Shown here piece after piece: positions 1 through 8,638 of a stretch of 64,000 nucleotides of DNA. The stretch covers positions 124,001-188,000 of the forward strand of contig NZ_MORL01000002.1 of assembly GCF_001870735.1 (NCBI RefSeq). The letters are read 5' to 3'. The stretch is from Arsenicibacter rosenii. Its GTDB lineage: Bacteria; Bacteroidota; Bacteroidia; Cytophagales; Spirosomataceae. The translations under genes were made by a program, and so were the position numbers. Below the pieces are notes generated by a model, which saw only the letters and a program-made list of their open reading frames with translations, was not told the origin of the DNA and searched no databases. Each line of letters starts with the position of its first letter. Position 1 is the first letter of the stretch.

Positions 1-416
1 CTGAAATCTGGCGGGATACGGCCGGTCAGGTGACGCACTTTGTCTCATCAATGGGAACAACCGGTACAATCATGGGGACGTCGCGTTTCCTGAAAGAGCA
101 AAATCCGGATATTCAGATTGTGGGCTGCCAGCCGACTGATGGTTCGTCGATTCCGGGTATCCGGAAATGGCCGCAGGAATACTTGCCGAAAATCTTTGAT
201 CCGCAGCGTGTTGACCGTGTCATTGAGGTGTCGCAGGAAGAGGCTACCCGGACGACCCGGTTACTGGCGAAAGTTGAAGGGGTGTTTGCCGGTATGAGTA
301 GCGGTGGTGCGACATGGGCCGCGCTGCGCCTGGCCAGCGAGCTGGAATCCGGCGTGATTGTCTGCATTATCTGCGACCGCGGCGACCGCTACCTGTCGTC
401 GGAGTTGTTTGGATAG
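1..416 (+). CDS. cysM: Cysteine synthase B (CysM), C-terminal part, cut by window edge
   Basis: PLP-dependent O-acetylserine (or O-phosphoserine/thiosulfate) sulfhydrylase making cysteine in the cytoplasm. The frame is open from base 3, so the gene starts outside the window and only about 137 C-terminal residues are seen. The loop GTTGT (in SSMGTTGTIMG), which binds the PLP phosphate, is the CysM form; CysK normally has GTGGT. The next stretch, GCQPTDGSSIPGIRKWP, is typical of the family, and a late MSSGGA loop is present. The end is followed at once by a perfect 23-bp inverted repeat and then by the convergent OPT transporter gene. The family call is strong. The choice of CysM over CysK rests on the GTTGT loop. 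Confidence 0.93.
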   Translation, partial: EIWRDTAGQVTHFVSSMGTTGTIMGTSRFLKEQNPDIQIVGCQPTDGSSIPGIRKWPQEYLPKIFDPQRVDRVIEVSQEEATRTTRLLAKVEGVFAGMSSGGATWAALRLASELESGVIVCIICDRGDRYLSSELFG

Positions 417-417
417 T

Positions 418-470
418 AAGTGGAGGTACCTTCCCGGAAGCACAAAACTTCCGGGAAGGTACCTCCACTT
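418..470. terminator. Perfect 23-bp inverted repeat between convergent genes, probable bidirectional terminator
   Basis: Arms 418-440 and 448-470 are exactly complementary with a 7-nt loop (441-447). Each arm contains the palindrome GGTACC. The element starts 2 bp after the cysM stop and ends 10 bp before the stop of the OPT gene on the other strand. There is no long T-run, so the terminator role is inferred from position and stem strength. Confidence 0.7.
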
Positions 471-479
471 TACAAAACC

Positions 480-2516
480 CTACTTCGTTGCGATGCGCCA
501 GACCATGGCGGCAAGCCCGGCAAACGATAGCGCTCCCAGCAGCATATAGCCTTGTTCGCCCAGCATGCCGGTAAGTCCGTGTTCCAGCGAGATGCTGGCC
601 AGGGCGTTAAACACAGTGTCATTGACCGAGAGCAGGGCCACAGCCACACCGGCCAGCGCGCCACCGGCTACCAGCCCCGTCGAAAACAGATTACCACGGC
701 TCAGGTCAGCATCTTCTTCGGCCTGCGGGTTGTTTTTGTCTTTGCGTTCCACAATAGCTTTGACCAGCCCACCGGCAAAAATCGGCAGGGTTGTCGATAG
801 CGGCAGGTAGAGCCCTACGGCAAAAGCCAGCGCACTAACGCCACACAGCTCAAATACAAAGGCAAAGAAGGCGCCAACCAGCACAAACTGCCAGTCGAGG
901 TTAAACGACAGTAACCCTTTAATCAGCGTAGCCATCAGGGTACCCTGCGGTGCCGGAAATTTATCGCTGCCGATGGCATGGGTAATGCCCTGGGCCACTA
1001 AGTCAGGGGTTGGCGTATCCAGAATCTTTACGGTCGCACCGATCACCAGCGACGAAACAATGACCCCGATAAACAAGGCCATCTGCTGGTATTTTGGGGT
1101 AGCACCGACCAGATAACCGGTTTTCAGGTCCTGCGAGGTGGCTCCCGACGTCGCCGCAGCAATGCAGATCATCCCGCCCACAACGAGTACGGCCGGTTCG
1201 AATGCTTTGCCGGTCAGGCCGAAGGCGATGAAAATCAGCGCCGTGCCCATGATCGTCGCAATGGTCATCCCCGACACCGGCGACGACGACGAACCAATCA
1301 GGCCTACAATCCGGCTGGCAACGGTAACGAAAAAGAAACCGAACACGATTACCAGAATGCCCAGCAGGAGTTTGGTCAGGATGGTATCGCCCGGAATCTG
1401 GGGCATAACGACCATCAGTAACACCAGCGCCAGGCTACCGGCCGCCACAACTTTAAACGACAAATCCTGCTCTGTCCGTTTGGCCGAAGAGGCGTCTGCG
1501 CCCAGCGAGCGGTTGCCGCCCAGACTTTGCTTAAACGAGGCCACAATGGTCGGAATAGTTTTCAGGAGGGTCATAAAACCGCCCGCTGTCACGGCTCCGG
1601 CTCCGATCTGCCGGATGTAGGCGCGGTAAATAGCAGCGGCCGTATCGCCGAACGCATGTGTTTCGGGATTCCAGTTGCCGGGGCCACCGGCCGTGGTCAG
1701 GTTGGTCAGGTAGCCGAGCTTCACGAGTTGGGCGGCAATAATATCGCCCGGCACCAGCGTGGCCAGCAGCGGAATGAGGCCCAGCCATGCCAGAATGCCG
1801 CCACCTACCAGAACGGCAGAGATGCGGAAACCGATGATGTAGCCCACACCCAGGTACTCCGGTGTAATCTCGCCCGAAACCTGGGCCGACGGAAAATAGC
1901 GGTTGGCTTGTTTGGTGGCCCAGACCGGTACTTCAGCAATGACGTGCAACACCTTTTGCAGAAAAGCATAGAGCAGCGCCACTCCCAAACCCTGATAGGC
2001 CGTTTTGGCAAAATCACCGCCGCGCTCACCTGCAATCAGTACCGAGCCGCAGGCGGTACCTTCGGGGTAGGGCAGCTTGCCGTGTTCGTCGACGATCAGC
2101 GATTTGCGGAGCGGAATCATCATCAGCGTGCCCAGCAAACCGCCCAGAATAGCGAGTGTCAGGATCGTCCAGTAGTTGAAAAAATCAGCACCGATGCTTT
2201 GCCCCGCCTCGGTCTGACTCAGAAACAAAAAGCCCGGTAAGGTGAATACCACACCCGAGGCAATACTTTCGCCGGCCGAGCCTGTGGTCTGGATGATGTT
2301 GTTTTCGAGAATGGTCGTGCCCAGATAGCGGCGGCCCAGCGAAATGGCCAGTACGGCAATCGGGATGGAAGCCGACACGGAAAGGCCGGCTTTCAGCGAC
2401 AGGTATACGGTAGCGGCTCCAAACAGAACGCCGAAGAGGGCTCCGGTCAGAATGGCTTTCAGGGTAAATTCTGCCGGAGACTGGTCGGCCGGAATAAAGG
2501 GTTTAAACTCAGACAT
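480..2516 (-). CDS. OPT-family oligopeptide/metal-chelate transporter
   Basis: A 678-residue inner-membrane protein with many hydrophobic segments, as in the OPT superfamily (oligopeptides or metal-siderophore complexes, proton-coupled). Visible family features are the N-terminal FTLKAILTGALFGVLFGAATVYL segment spanning a first membrane helix, the conserved LPYPEGTACGSVL loop near residue 150, and the GSSSSPVSGMTIATIMGTAL segment near residue 410. Length is normal for bacterial OPT proteins. ATG at 2514-2516 fits the family N-terminus. It stands alone between convergent cysM and the upstream nrdB terminator. The substrate cannot be told from the sequence. Confidence 0.9.
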   Translation of the reverse strand: MSEFKPFIPADQSPAEFTLKAILTGALFGVLFGAATVYLSLKAGLSVSASIPIAVLAISLGRRYLGTTILENNIIQTTGSAGESIASGVVFTLPGFLFLSQTEAGQSIGADFFNYWTILTLAILGGLLGTLMMIPLRKSLIVDEHGKLPYPEGTACGSVLIAGERGGDFAKTAYQGLGVALLYAFLQKVLHVIAEVPVWATKQANRYFPSAQVSGEITPEYLGVGYIIGFRISAVLVGGGILAWLGLIPLLATLVPGDIIAAQLVKLGYLTNLTTAGGPGNWNPETHAFGDTAAAIYRAYIRQIGAGAVTAGGFMTLLKTIPTIVASFKQSLGGNRSLGADASSAKRTEQDLSFKVVAAGSLALVLLMVVMPQIPGDTILTKLLLGILVIVFGFFFVTVASRIVGLIGSSSSPVSGMTIATIMGTALIFIAFGLTGKAFEPAVLVVGGMICIAAATSGATSQDLKTGYLVGATPKYQQMALFIGVIVSSLVIGATVKILDTPTPDLVAQGITHAIGSDKFPAPQGTLMATLIKGLLSFNLDWQFVLVGAFFAFVFELCGVSALAFAVGLYLPLSTTLPIFAGGLVKAIVERKDKNNPQAEEDADLSRGNLFSTGLVAGGALAGVAVALLSVNDTVFNALASISLEHGLTGMLGEQGYMLLGALSFAGLAAMVWRIATK

Positions 2517-2604
2517 AGGAAAGGATGAAGGGTAGCCGGTGAAAAATAAGCATCAAGTTAGGATTAATCCTGAAAACGTGTGTGGTCCGCGTTTTGGCAG
2601 GGCA

Positions 2605-2634
2605 CAAAAAAGCCGGAGCGATCAGGCTCCGGCT
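2605..2634 (-). terminator. Rho-independent terminator of nrdB
   Basis: Read on the minus strand, an 8-bp GC-rich stem (arms 2627-2634 and 2611-2618) is followed by a run of six T (2605-2610). It lies just downstream of the nrdB stop. Confidence 0.85.
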
Positions 2635-2657
2635 CAGGAAAAAAGAAGGCTTGTTGC

Positions 2658-3647
2658 TTAAAAATCCTCGTCAACCGAAAATTTAGCTGCGTCCCGTTCT
2701 TTGGCTCCGGCCATTACACCGGCTTTCTGATATTCGCCCACACGCTTCTCAAAGAAGTTGGTTTTGCCTTGCAGCGAAATCATATCCATGAAATCAAACG
2801 GGTTGGTTACGTTATAGAGCTTTTTCAGGCCCAATGACACCAGCAGGTGATCCGCTACGAACTCGATATACTGTTTCATCAGGTCGGCATTCATCCCGAT
2901 GAGCGATACCGGCAGGGCATCGCTTACAAACTCCTGCTCAATCGCAACGGCATCCTTAATCAGATCATAGATCGATGATTCCGGCAATTTATTGCGGATG
3001 TGATCGGTGTAAAGCATACACGCGAAATCACGGTGCAGCCCTTCGTCGCGTGAGATCAGCTCGTTTGAGAACGCCAGACCCGGCATCAGTCCCCGCTTTT
3101 TCAGCCAGAAAATCGAGCAGAAGGAACCCGAGAAGAAAATCCCTTCAACGGCCGCGAACGCAATCAGGCGCTCAACAAAAGACCCGTTGTCGATCCAGCG
3201 CAGGGCCCATTCGGCTTTTCTCTGCACGCAGGGGATCGTGTCGATCGCGTTCAGCATCCGGTCTTTTTCTACCGGATCCTTGATGTAGGTGTCAATCAGT
3301 AACGAATAGGTTTCTGAGTGGATGTTTTCCATCATTACCTGGAAACCATAGAAGCATTTGGCTTCGGCATACTGTACTTCCGACAAAAAGTTAACGGCAA
3401 GGTTTTCGTTAACAATCCCATCAGAGGCGGCGAAGAAAGCTAAGACGTGGGAGATAAAATGCCGCTCGCCATCAGTCATCGTTTCCCAGTCTTTCAAATC
3501 CTGCGACAGGTCGATTTCTTCAGCGGTCCAGAAAGAAGCCTCGTGCTTTTTGTACATCTGCCAGATGTCATCGTGCTTAATCGGAAAAAGCACAAACCGG
3601 CTTTTGTCCTCTTCGAGGATTGGCTCAACCACAGCGTTCTGTATCAT
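2658..3647 (-). CDS. nrdB: Class Ia ribonucleotide reductase, beta (R2) subunit
   Basis: Small subunit of ribonucleotide reductase (329 residues). It houses the diferric-tyrosyl radical needed to reduce ribonucleotides to deoxyribonucleotides together with NrdA. The metal ligands and radical site read clearly: D46 in EEIDLSQD, E107 and H110 in MENIHSETY, and radical tyrosine Y114. A second pair follows in VEGIFFSG and in SRDEGLH. The C-terminal tail ends VDEDF, the short peptide R2 subunits use to dock on R1. The sequence is of the eukaryote-like R2 type usual in Bacteroidota. nrdA is not next to it. A good promoter lies upstream and a terminator downstream, so it is probably monocistronic. 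Confidence 0.95.
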   Translation of the reverse strand: MIQNAVVEPILEEDKSRFVLFPIKHDDIWQMYKKHEASFWTAEEIDLSQDLKDWETMTDGERHFISHVLAFFAASDGIVNENLAVNFLSEVQYAEAKCFYGFQVMMENIHSETYSLLIDTYIKDPVEKDRMLNAIDTIPCVQRKAEWALRWIDNGSFVERLIAFAAVEGIFFSGSFCSIFWLKKRGLMPGLAFSNELISRDEGLHRDFACMLYTDHIRNKLPESSIYDLIKDAVAIEQEFVSDALPVSLIGMNADLMKQYIEFVADHLLVSLGLKKLYNVTNPFDFMDMISLQGKTNFFEKRVGEYQKAGVMAGAKERDAAKFSVDEDF

Positions 3648-3670
3648 GTATCTGTTAATTATTGTGACGG

Positions 3671-3743
3671 GCTACCCGAACCGGGTAGCGGTAAGAAGCA
3701 TTCAAATCGCTAACAAAGTTAACCCATTCCGGTGCATTCACAA
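3671..3743 (-). promoter_or_regulatory. nrdB promoter and 5'-leader hairpin
   Basis: On the minus strand TTG (3741-3743) is followed after 19 bp by TAACTTTG (3714-3721), an exact match to the Bacteroidota sigma consensus TTG-N19-TAnnTTTG. The predicted leader contains a 7-bp hairpin (3671-3677 with 3683-3689). The rest of the 338-bp AT-rich gap up to 3985 holds this promoter and the next one; no gene is seen in it. Confidence 0.75.
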
Positions 3744-3911
3744 GGCAAAATGCGGGAATCATATTAACCAGTAAATGATGAAAATTGATAACCTCAACGC
3801 TTTCAGCTACTTGCTTAAAAGAGCATTAATTATTTCTTAGAAATATTCTAATTTGATGAATTATCTTTGATAATCAGGATATTGTGAGCCAAATGTCTGT
3901 TCTGGTAACAA

Positions 3912-3942
3912 TTGATTGTATCCGTATGGCTACTTATATTTG
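3912..3942 (+). promoter_or_regulatory. Promoter of the glycosyltransferase gene
   Basis: TTG (3912-3914), 20-bp spacer, TATATTTG (3935-3942): a close match to the Bacteroidota promoter consensus, about 44 bp before the ATG at 3986. Confidence 0.7.
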
Positions 3943-3985
3943 TTGGATCTAATCTTATCAGGCAAGTTTAAAAGATCCGTAACGT

Positions 3986-4798
3986 ATGTTTATGCATAAA
4001 ACGACTGCGATCAGTGCAGTTATGATTACCTACAACTCTGAGCGGGTACTGAAAGAGGTGTTGGCGGCACTTTCATGGTGTGATGAAATTGTGGTCGTTG
4101 ATTCAGGCAGTACAGATCGGACAATTGCCATCGCCGAATCATTTGGCTGCCGGGTAATGCACCGCGATTTTGATGGCTTCGGTACCCAAAAAGGATTTGC
4201 CGTACGGCAGGCACACAACGACTGGGTTTTTGTCGTGGACTGTGATGAAGTAGTAACCCCGGAATTGCGTGACGAGATTCTGGCGCGGGTCGGCAACGAA
4301 CCGGGCATTGCCGGTTACCGGGTTCCGATTTCGCTTGTCTTTCTGAACCAGCTGATGCGGTATGGCGGTGAATACAAAATGCGCCATCTGCGCTTGTTTA
4401 ACCGGCGGCAGGGCACCTACAATGTTAGCCGGGTACACGAAGATGTGTTGCTGAACGGACAGGTCGCTACTCTGAAACACCATTGCCTGCATTATAGCTA
4501 CGCGTCGATTCATGACTATTTTGAGAAGTTTAACCGCTATACAACGGCTGGTGCTCAGGATCTGGCAGCGCGTGGAAAACAAGTCTCCGTCGCCAAAATA
4601 GCGTTCCGGATGCCGTTTTCGTTTGTACGGGAATATATTGTAAAACGGAACGTGCTGAACGGCTATCCCGGGTTTGTGTGGTCGCTTTTTTCGGCGATGT
4701 ACCCGGTGGTTAAATACGCCAAACTTCGGGAAATGAACAGGCCGGCACCGGTCCTGAGCAAGCTGCCCAGGGTGTCAGAAGTAGAGACATGTTCCTGA
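3986..4798 (+). CDS. Glycosyltransferase family 2, LPS-core WaaE/KdtX-like
   Basis: A 270-residue cytoplasmic or membrane-associated GT-A glycosyltransferase. It starts with the GT2 nucleotide-binding pattern AVMITYNSERVL, then VVVDSGSTDRT and the metal-binding VDCDE near residue 85 (the DxD-type motif). The later LRLFNRRQG and VHEDV stretches resemble the WaaE/KdtX group that adds a hexose to the LPS inner core. An N-terminal ATG is at 3986 and a second at 3992; either could be used. It has its own promoter and no operon partner, so the acceptor is unknown. The family call is strong; the LPS-core role is inference. Confidence 0.88.
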   Translation: MFMHKTTAISAVMITYNSERVLKEVLAALSWCDEIVVVDSGSTDRTIAIAESFGCRVMHRDFDGFGTQKGFAVRQAHNDWVFVVDCDEVVTPELRDEILARVGNEPGIAGYRVPISLVFLNQLMRYGGEYKMRHLRLFNRRQGTYNVSRVHEDVLLNGQVATLKHHCLHYSYASIHDYFEKFNRYTTAGAQDLAARGKQVSVAKIAFRMPFSFVREYIVKRNVLNGYPGFVWSLFSAMYPVVKYAKLREMNRPAPVLSKLPRVSEVETCS

Positions 4799-4823
4799 TT
4801 CGTATAAATAACAGCGTTACCCG

Positions 4824-4850
4824 GCCCGCGCGACATCGTGCGGGCATTTA
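4824..4850. terminator. Short hairpin between convergent genes
   Basis: A 6-bp GC stem (4824-4829 with 4840-4845) followed by ATTTATTT. It lies between the glycosyltransferase stop and the stop of the convergent TauE/SafE gene. Weak but well placed. Confidence 0.5.
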
Positions 4851-5525
4851 TTTGCCGTGGCATACCGGAATATCATCCGCAGCTCCGAACGGATGGCTGA
4901 ACGAAACATGCTGAAACCCGCGGGTCAGCAGAATCATGGATACCAGCAACAGGCCGATTGGGGCCCACTGCCGGATACGGGCCGAAAACAACCGCTCAAT
5001 CTGCGGACGGATGACCTGCATCAGCAGCAGGGCCGGTAATGTTCCGGCACCGAATAACGCCATAAACAGGGCCCCGTCCTGAGCCGTTCCGGTGGCACTC
5101 GCACCGGCCAGGGCACCATATACCAGGCCACAGGGCAGCAGCCCGTTAAGCGCTCCGACGGCCAGACGGGCCAGCGGATGCTGCTTACCCGCAAAAAGAC
5201 GGTGTCCTTTATGCAGCCAGCTGCTCATTCGTGACGACGCGATATGCGGCAACCGCCCGACAGCACCCAGCAGCATCAGCATACCGGCAAAAATGGCCAG
5301 GTAGCTTTGCCAGCCCGCCCAGCTGACCAGATGGCCGAGGCTTCCGGCAGCCACTCCTAACAGGCTGTAAACACCGATGCGGCCAATGTGATAGGCGGTT
5401 ACTGATGGCCACGTCCGGGAACCGAACCGCCCTCCCTGAGCGGTGAGGGCCCAAACGAGGGGCCCACACATACCCAGACAGTGGAGGCTGTTCAGTAAAC
5501 CAAGGGTGAAACCAAGGTAAATCAT
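4848..5525 (-). CDS. Sulfite exporter TauE/SafE-family membrane protein of the cbb3 cluster
   Basis: A 225-residue polytopic membrane protein that begins GFTLGLLNSLHCLGMCGPL. The HCxGMCGP motif in the first helix is typical of the UreH/SafE-like branch found with cbb3 oxidase genes, where a metal (copper) transport or assembly role is suspected. Further helices and an ALNGLLPCGLVYGAL segment follow near residue 130, a second internal copy of the Cys-Gly helix. It is the last gene of the minus-strand ccoS-ccoNO-ccoP-ccoG-fixH series, 12 bp after the fixH-like gene. Copper delivery to the oxidase is inferred from context only. Confidence 0.85.
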   Translation of the reverse strand: MIYLGFTLGLLNSLHCLGMCGPLVWALTAQGGRFGSRTWPSVTAYHIGRIGVYSLLGVAAGSLGHLVSWAGWQSYLAIFAGMLMLLGAVGRLPHIASSRMSSWLHKGHRLFAGKQHPLARLAVGALNGLLPCGLVYGALAGASATGTAQDGALFMALFGAGTLPALLLMQVIRPQIERLFSARIRQWAPIGLLLVSMILLTRGFQHVSFSHPFGAADDIPVCHGK

Positions 5526-5537
5526 AGCGGTTGGTTG

Positions 5538-5966
5538 TTAGTGCCTGTTTACGACGCCCTCATTCCAGTATTCCTGCTCACCGGCTTTCCAGCTGATCTG
5601 GAGTTTGTAATGTCCTTTGGGCACGTTTTCCAGGTCAACAATCTGATGGTGGTCTGTGATGGTTATGGTCCGGTCGTTTTTGCTGTTGGCAGGGCAGTAA
5701 AAATGAATAGTACCGGTGGGTTTGCCTAATCCGCCGGGAAAATCGACGAGCAGCTTCCTGTTGATCAGATGCCACTGTGCGGGTGTTTTCAGGGCCCGTG
5801 TGCGGTTTATGCGGTCTATTTTCTGTTGGTACTGAATTTCCTCGTCGTAGTACTTTTCGGTTACCAGATCAATTTTTTGGTTTATACTCAGGCTAACCAA
5901 TACGCCGATCATGGCCACGAATCCGCCATACAACAATCCGATTCCCCAACCCCAATGCAGTTTCAT
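5538..5966 (-). CDS. FixH/CcoH-like protein of the cbb3 oxidase cluster
   Basis: About 142 residues with one N-terminal membrane helix (WGWGIGLLYGGFVAMIGVLVSL) and a periplasmic domain. This is the FixH/CcoH arrangement; these proteins assist assembly or stability of cbb3 oxidase. The start is taken at ATG 5964-5966 (MKLHWGWG). The longer open frame to 6068 reads through AT-rich repeat sequence and adds no plausible domain. YYDEEIQYQQKIDR after the helix is typical of Bacteroidota FixH proteins. It sits between ccoG and the TauE/SafE gene. Confidence 0.88.
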   Translation of the reverse strand: MKLHWGWGIGLLYGGFVAMIGVLVSLSINQKIDLVTEKYYDEEIQYQQKIDRINRTRALKTPAQWHLINRKLLVDFPGGLGKPTGTIHFYCPANSKNDRTITITDHHQIVDLENVPKGHYKLQISWKAGEQEYWNEGVVNRH

Positions 5967-5993
5967 GATGTTATCAGCTATATGAAGAATATA

Positions 5994-6098
5994 TAATGCA
6001 TAATGTGTAATGGGTAATGGTATTCTGACGATGAAAAATGCTGATTGGTGGCATAAGGAGCCGTACATTATTCATTGTTCATTTTCCATTATTCATTT
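5994..6098. repeat. Degenerate inverted TAATG/CATTA repeats between ccoG and fixH
   Basis: Four-fold TAATG-type units (5994-6019) face a series of CATTATTCATT-type units (6066-6098) in the opposite orientation, about 46 bp apart. They end exactly at the ccoG stop codon. The arms could fold loosely. Such low-complexity ATTATTCATT strings recur in Bacteroidota intergenic DNA, as far as I recall. Confidence 0.55.
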
Positions 6099-7526
6099 CT
6101 ACTGCTCCGGTGCTATAAATGTTGTTGTCACCGTTTCCGGTTTGGTACCGGCAGTGGAAACGGTTAACGTAAGTTCTGTTTTCCGTTTATGCAGGGCGCT
6201 GGCCGGCAGGATAATGAAAACCGAGCCTTCGCATGACTGGCCTTTCGGAACCGCAGCCGGTGGATTACCGATAAACTGGAGTTTACCGTTCACCCCTTCC
6301 AGCCGGATTTCGGGCTGGAGCACCTCATTGGTACGGTTGAAAATTTTGTAGGTATACAAGTTCTGAACCGTACCGTTGGGCAGTTCCTGATAGGGAGAAC
6401 CGGGTGCCCGCAGGATATTCGTGCGGGTATCCGTGCGGGTGACGAGGGCAAAGCCAAGGACACCCCACAAAATGGCCAGAATTGCACTGTAGCCGATTGC
6501 CCGCATCGGGAAACGCTGCGGCTTCCCGGTCTGGATCGACTCTTCGGTGGTGTACCGGATCAGGCCGGTTGGCATGTTCACCGTTTCCATGATCGAGTCG
6601 CAGGCGTCGATGCAGGCGGTACATTGTACACATTCCAGCTGAGTGCCGTTCCGGATGTCGATGCCGGTCGGGCAGACAAAGACGCATTGTTTGCAGTCGA
6701 TGCAGTCGCCGATTTGCCGGTCGGTATTTTTGCGCAGCTTGCCTCGTGGTTCGCCCCGGCGGTAATCATAAGCGACAGTCAGCGATTTCTTATCGGTCAG
6801 CACGCTTTGCAGGCGTCCATAGGGACATACGATGGTGCAGGCCTGTTCGCGCAGCCACGTAAACGAAAAGAAAAACAGGGCTGTGAAAACCAGAATGGCG
6901 ATAAACAGGCTCCAGTTATGGGCTGGCGTATCGGTAATGACCTTCAATAGATCATCAGTACCGATCAGGTACGACAGCATCAGGTTGGCCACAAAAAACG
7001 AGATGGCCAGAAAAACTGTGTATTTCAGCACCCGCTTCGCCAGTTTCTGACCTGTCCAGGGAGCGGCGGCCAGCGCTTTTTGTTTCGCTCCGTCACCGTC
7101 GATGATGTATTCGATCCGGCGGAAGACCATTTCCATGAATAACGTTTGCGGACAGGCCCAGCCACACCACAAACGACCATATACACTGGAGAATAGCGCC
7201 ACAAAAACCACGAACGATACCATCGCCAGACCGAACATCCAGAAGTCGGGAGGCCAGAAGGTAATGCCGAAGACAATGAACCGGCGTTCGAAGAAGTTAA
7301 AAAGAACGAGCGGCTCGCCGTTGATCCGCAGGAATGGTACCACGACCAGCACCGCCAACAGTACGGCAGTAAAAACGGAGCGGTAGCGGTACCATTTTCC
7401 CTTTGGTTTCTTTGGGTGGAGCCAAATCCGGTGGCCTGCCTCATCAACGATCGAAATGTGATCGCGGAAGGAATCCTCTGGCTGAGTACCTCCGGGCAGG
7501 TTATTAGTTGATGGTTCGGCAATCAT
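6099..7526 (-). CDS. ccoG: Cytochrome c oxidase accessory protein CcoG (FixG/RdxA)
   Basis: A 475-residue polytopic membrane protein with a cytoplasmic ferredoxin-like part, needed for copper handling and assembly of cbb3 oxidase (CcoG reduces Cu(II) in the family members studied). Visible features: an early GYLWCGWACPQTLFMEMVFR-type segment (here YGRLWCGWACPQ), then EQACTIVCPYGR. Two 4Fe-4S motifs follow in CIDCKQCVFVCPTGIDIR and CVQCTACIDACDS near residues 270-310. The C-terminal immunoglobulin-like periplasmic domain is usual for the family. It is followed by the AT-rich repeat and the fixH-like gene. Confidence 0.95.
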   Translation of the reverse strand: MIAEPSTNNLPGGTQPEDSFRDHISIVDEAGHRIWLHPKKPKGKWYRYRSVFTAVLLAVLVVVPFLRINGEPLVLFNFFERRFIVFGITFWPPDFWMFGLAMVSFVVFVALFSSVYGRLWCGWACPQTLFMEMVFRRIEYIIDGDGAKQKALAAAPWTGQKLAKRVLKYTVFLAISFFVANLMLSYLIGTDDLLKVITDTPAHNWSLFIAILVFTALFFFSFTWLREQACTIVCPYGRLQSVLTDKKSLTVAYDYRRGEPRGKLRKNTDRQIGDCIDCKQCVFVCPTGIDIRNGTQLECVQCTACIDACDSIMETVNMPTGLIRYTTEESIQTGKPQRFPMRAIGYSAILAILWGVLGFALVTRTDTRTNILRAPGSPYQELPNGTVQNLYTYKIFNRTNEVLQPEIRLEGVNGKLQFIGNPPAAVPKGQSCEGSVFIILPASALHKRKTELTLTVSTAGTKPETVTTTFIAPEQ

Positions 7527-7574
7527 GGAAGATCCTCGTTACTGCCATCGTCGGGTGGCAGTGTGATTGGCAAA

Positions 7575-7611
7575 CCGGCAGACACACGAGGCTGTGGGGT
7601 GTGCCTGCCGG
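7575..7611 (-). other. Intergenic hairpin between ccoP and ccoG
   Basis: 13-nt arms (7575-7587 and 7599-7611) pair with one G-T mismatch around an 11-nt loop. It has no T-run. It lies between the ccoP stop and the ccoG start inside the operon, so mRNA processing or partial termination are the likely roles. Confidence 0.5.
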
Positions 7612-7619
7612 CCGCAGAA

Positions 7620-8624
7620 TTATTTAAGCGCTACCTCTTTGGCAGCTCCTTCTTTATAGGCTTCTCCTTGCGGAGCTTTCGCATTCGGCGGGTTTGTGCC
7701 TTTAATGGTCAGTACATAGCTGGCAATCTTCTGAATATCCAGCGGCGTCATTTGGTTCTGCCACGCGATCATTCCTTTGTCCGGCACACCATACTTGATG
7801 GTTTTGAAGACGTTATGGATTCCTCCGCCATGCAGCCAGTACTCGTCAGTCAGGTTGGGACCAACACCACCCTGGCCCTGTGCGCCGTGGCAGGCCGCAC
7901 ATTTCTGTTCGAACAAGGTTTTGGCTTCGGCCAGCTGCCCTTTGTCGGTCACGGGGGTTACCGTGTTTTCGTTTATTTTGGCGGCTACCTTTTTCAGGTA
8001 TTCCTCTTTTTCGGCGCTGGCTACCTGCATCGTTTTGTCCAGCTCGGCGAGTTGCAGATCACCGGTTTGGGCAATGTGGTAATGAACCAGGTAAATCAGG
8101 GCAAATATGATGGTGGTCGAGAACAGAAACTGCAGCCATGGCGGCATCCGGTTGTCGAGCTCCATGATGCCGTCATATTCGTGATCCTGCATCATCAGCT
8201 TATGCTCTTCCGAGATGGCATAGTTGACACCTCCGAAGCGTTTCCACCAGCGGCTCAGACCATTGCCTTCCGGTTCGGCAAACGCAGTGGCTGTATCGGC
8301 CGTAGGCTCGTTTACGCCGATGATTTTACGCATCAGGGCGACAATCGCCACCAGCAGGCCGATGACAAACAAGGCTACGATCAGCAACAGCGCCAGCAAC
8401 ATATACTGCACAAACTCTTCGGTGCCGGGGGCTTCTGCGGTTAAGAGCAGCAACGGCAGCAGGTTGGCCTGGAACGGAATGTTTTTCATCCCGTTTACTT
8501 CCCGGCGCGTCATCCGGAAAACCATCCACAACAGGATCATGAAGAAGGCAACGAACAGCAGGAGCGAGAACATCGGGTACACACTCACGCCGGTAATCGT
8601 TTCTAGATAGTGACGGAATTTCAT
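7620..8624 (-). CDS. ccoP: cbb3 oxidase CcoQ-CcoP fusion with one heme c
   Basis: A 334-residue membrane-anchored cytochrome c subunit of cbb3 oxidase. Residues 1-50 look like CcoQ: one helix (14-38) followed by FRMTRREVNGMKNIPF. A CcoP anchor follows, with helices near 72-99 and 163-184. A single cytochrome c domain has C242-A-A-C-H246 and a probable axial Met in DKGMIAW (M285). Classical CcoP carries two CxxCH motifs; only one is present here. It is 14 bp downstream of ccoNO, so translated as part of the operon. The cbb3 role is strong and the CcoQ origin of the N-terminus is inference. Confidence 0.93.
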   Translation of the reverse strand: MKFRHYLETITGVSVYPMFSLLLFVAFFMILLWMVFRMTRREVNGMKNIPFQANLLPLLLLTAEAPGTEEFVQYMLLALLLIVALFVIGLLVAIVALMRKIIGVNEPTADTATAFAEPEGNGLSRWWKRFGGVNYAISEEHKLMMQDHEYDGIMELDNRMPPWLQFLFSTTIIFALIYLVHYHIAQTGDLQLAELDKTMQVASAEKEEYLKKVAAKINENTVTPVTDKGQLAEAKTLFEQKCAACHGAQGQGGVGPNLTDEYWLHGGGIHNVFKTIKYGVPDKGMIAWQNQMTPLDIQKIASYVLTIKGTNPPNAKAPQGEAYKEGAAKEVALK

Positions 8625-8638
8625 AATCGGGTCAATGT

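Noticed and set aside
1527-2240. 237-codon plus-strand frame opposite the OPT gene
   Set aside because: Shadow of the OPT reading frame; low complexity and no family.
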